This document shows positions 5,556 to 6,417 of a stretch of DNA of 6,417 nucleotides, piece by piece. The notes beneath the pieces were generated by a model, which was not told the DNA's origin, did no database searches, and was given only the letters and a program-made list of their open reading frames with translations. Position 1 is the stretch's first letter; every line of letters starts with the position of its first letter. The DNA comes from Chitinophagaceae bacterium (GTDB lineage Bacteria; Bacteroidota; Bacteroidia; Chitinophagales; Chitinophagaceae): NCBI GenBank assembly GCA_003167015.1, contig PMUF01000061.1:1-6417 (forward strand), in the 5' to 3' direction. Made by a program: the position numbers and the translations under genes.

Positions 5556-6417
5556 AATCGTCGCGGTAAGAGGTCTTGCCATTAGAGAGATAGACATAAT
5601 CGACGGACCCTGTACCCTGGAAGGCGAAATCGATACCTACGATTTTGGTTCGGATGATGTGGCGGGGAATCGTATAGGCCAGCTGGTTGTTGATGAGGAT
5701 CTTTGCCTGCCCGCTGTCCGATTCTATGCGGAGTTTTACATCGTTCTTGAAATCGACGCCGAAGGCGGACAGGTCTTCTCTTTTACCCGACGTATAGAAA
5801 TAAGTGAAATAGAGATCAACATTGGAGATGCAGCCTTTTGCACATAGGGGCACCCAGATAGCGGAGCCTTCGCAGAGCAGGTAGACACGGGTGGTCTGGC
5901 AGGCTGCCGAGCCTTCGGCATAGTCATTCCTGAGGGAAGTCTCAAAAACGAAATGGTCGGTATAGATCTCACCGAAGTCCCCCACATTGGCAAACAGTAC
6001 AGTAGGCACCGAAGGCTGCAAGGGAATATTTTTTCCACGGATCTGATCGAGCGACAGGCTGATCCGGCCGTCATGGATGGCTTCTTCCTTTTTGAAGTAG
6101 ACGGGTACGGGGTCTTGTTCGACGAGCGGCAGCCAGCCGTTGGATTTGATGAGCAGGCTATGCGTTTTGACGACCCTGCCGTGTACCTGGAGGGTAGCGT
6201 GGTAAAATTCCGGATAATAGTAGACGGAGGTATACTGGTGATCGTTCTTCGAGACTTTTACCCGGCGGGAGGTATCCCAGGATTGCTGGATGATGACCGA
6301 GTCGTCCGGTGAGCGGGAGGCGTCGTAGTCGAAGACGACCGAGTTGGGCAGGCCGGAGGAAACGACTTTTTTGCTGCTGAATTTATAGTCGCCGGGTTGC
6401 GGGGCGGGTTTTTGGCC
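5500..6417 (-). CDS. Predicted PKD-like / jelly-roll-like protein, C-terminal 305 residues (5' end outside window)
   Basis: The minus-strand frame is open from the right edge of the window to the TGA at 5500-5502, giving 305 residues. No internal start need be assumed; the gene begins beyond base 6417. Fragment residues about 20-95 look like a beta-sandwich (PKD- or Ig-like) domain, with VVFDYDAS and VYYYPEFYHATLQVHG. Residues about 140-290 look like a lectin-type jelly roll, with FGEIYTDHFVFETSLRNDY, ILINNQLAYTI and VGIDFAFQGTGSVDYVYL, recalling LamG/DUF1080 proteins. Four cysteines cluster at 173, 182, 192 and 196, which would suit disulfides in an envelope protein. The pattern resembles Chitinophaga-type proteins I recall with an N-terminal membrane segment, which would lie outside the window. 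Function is unknown; binding of glycan or protein is only a guess. The gene converges on the cytochrome and overlaps it by 56 bases, so its last roughly 19 residues are antisense to the cytochrome C-terminus. Confidence 0.75.
   Translation of the reverse strand, partial: GQKPAPQPGDYKFSSKKVVSSGLPNSVVFDYDASRSPDDSVIIQQSWDTSRRVKVSKNDHQYTSVYYYPEFYHATLQVHGRVVKTHSLLIKSNGWLPLVEQDPVPVYFKKEEAIHDGRISLSLDQIRGKNIPLQPSVPTVLFANVGDFGEIYTDHFVFETSLRNDYAEGSAACQTTRVYLLCEGSAIWVPLCAKGCISNVDLYFTYFYTSGKREDLSAFGVDFKNDVKLRIESDSGQAKILINNQLAYTIPRHIIRTKIVGIDFAFQGTGSVDYVYLSNGKTSYRDDFNGISEPPASFSSPRDKQ

Noticed and set aside
6140..6147. TTGGATTT half-site on the + strand within the minus-strand gene
   Set aside because: No matching second arm at the required distance; likely chance.
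5953..6312. Plus-strand open frame of 119 codons opposite the convergent gene
   Set aside because: The minus-strand frame is open over the full 918 bases with plausible beta-domain patterns; this one looks like its complement shadow.

Overview
The window looks like a chromosomal segment of a GC-rich Bacteroidota species, probably of the Chitinophagaceae; the family is a guess. The reasons are: no Shine-Dalgarno motif before the starts, a uronate operon in the Bacteroidota style with long UxaA, a multiheme cytochrome of a type I associate with soil Bacteroidota and Acidobacteria, and a PKD/jelly-roll-like protein that resembles proteins I remember from Chitinophaga relatives. No phage, IS element, CRISPR array, tRNA or rRNA was seen.

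Left part (1-3377, + strand): the 3' end of a KDPG/KHG aldolase gene, then complete uxaB (tagaturonate reductase) and uxaA (altronate dehydratase). Both junctions are 4-base ATGA overlaps, so this is a tightly coupled operon. UxaB reduces D-tagaturonate to D-altronate, UxaA dehydrates altronate to 2-keto-3-deoxygluconate (KDG), and after phosphorylation by a KDG kinase (not in the window) the aldolase splits KDPG into pyruvate and glyceraldehyde 3-phosphate. This is the galacturonate (pectin) branch of uronate catabolism.

Middle (3378-3707): a 330-base gene-free stretch with three layers. First comes a GC-rich, hairpin-rich element (about 3383-3507) that can fold as a branched structure and ends in a run of T. 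Next are two nearly identical 24-base palindromes exactly 100 bases apart, with a perfect DnaA-box 9-mer between them and a T-rich 12-mer repeated outside them. Last is the short leader of a MarR-type regulator gene.

Right part (3708-6417): a MarR-family regulator, then after 36 bases a seven-heme c-type cytochrome with an N-terminal membrane or lipoprotein signal; the two may form a small redox-related transcription unit controlled through the twin palindromes. A convergent minus-strand gene for a predicted PKD-like plus jelly-roll-like protein enters from the right edge, and its last 56 bases overlap the cytochrome 3' end.

The most notable items are the twin palindromes before the MarR/cytochrome pair, the structured element after uxaA, and a palindrome-rich, apparently in-frame insertion in the cytochrome. 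The uronate operon itself is ordinary.
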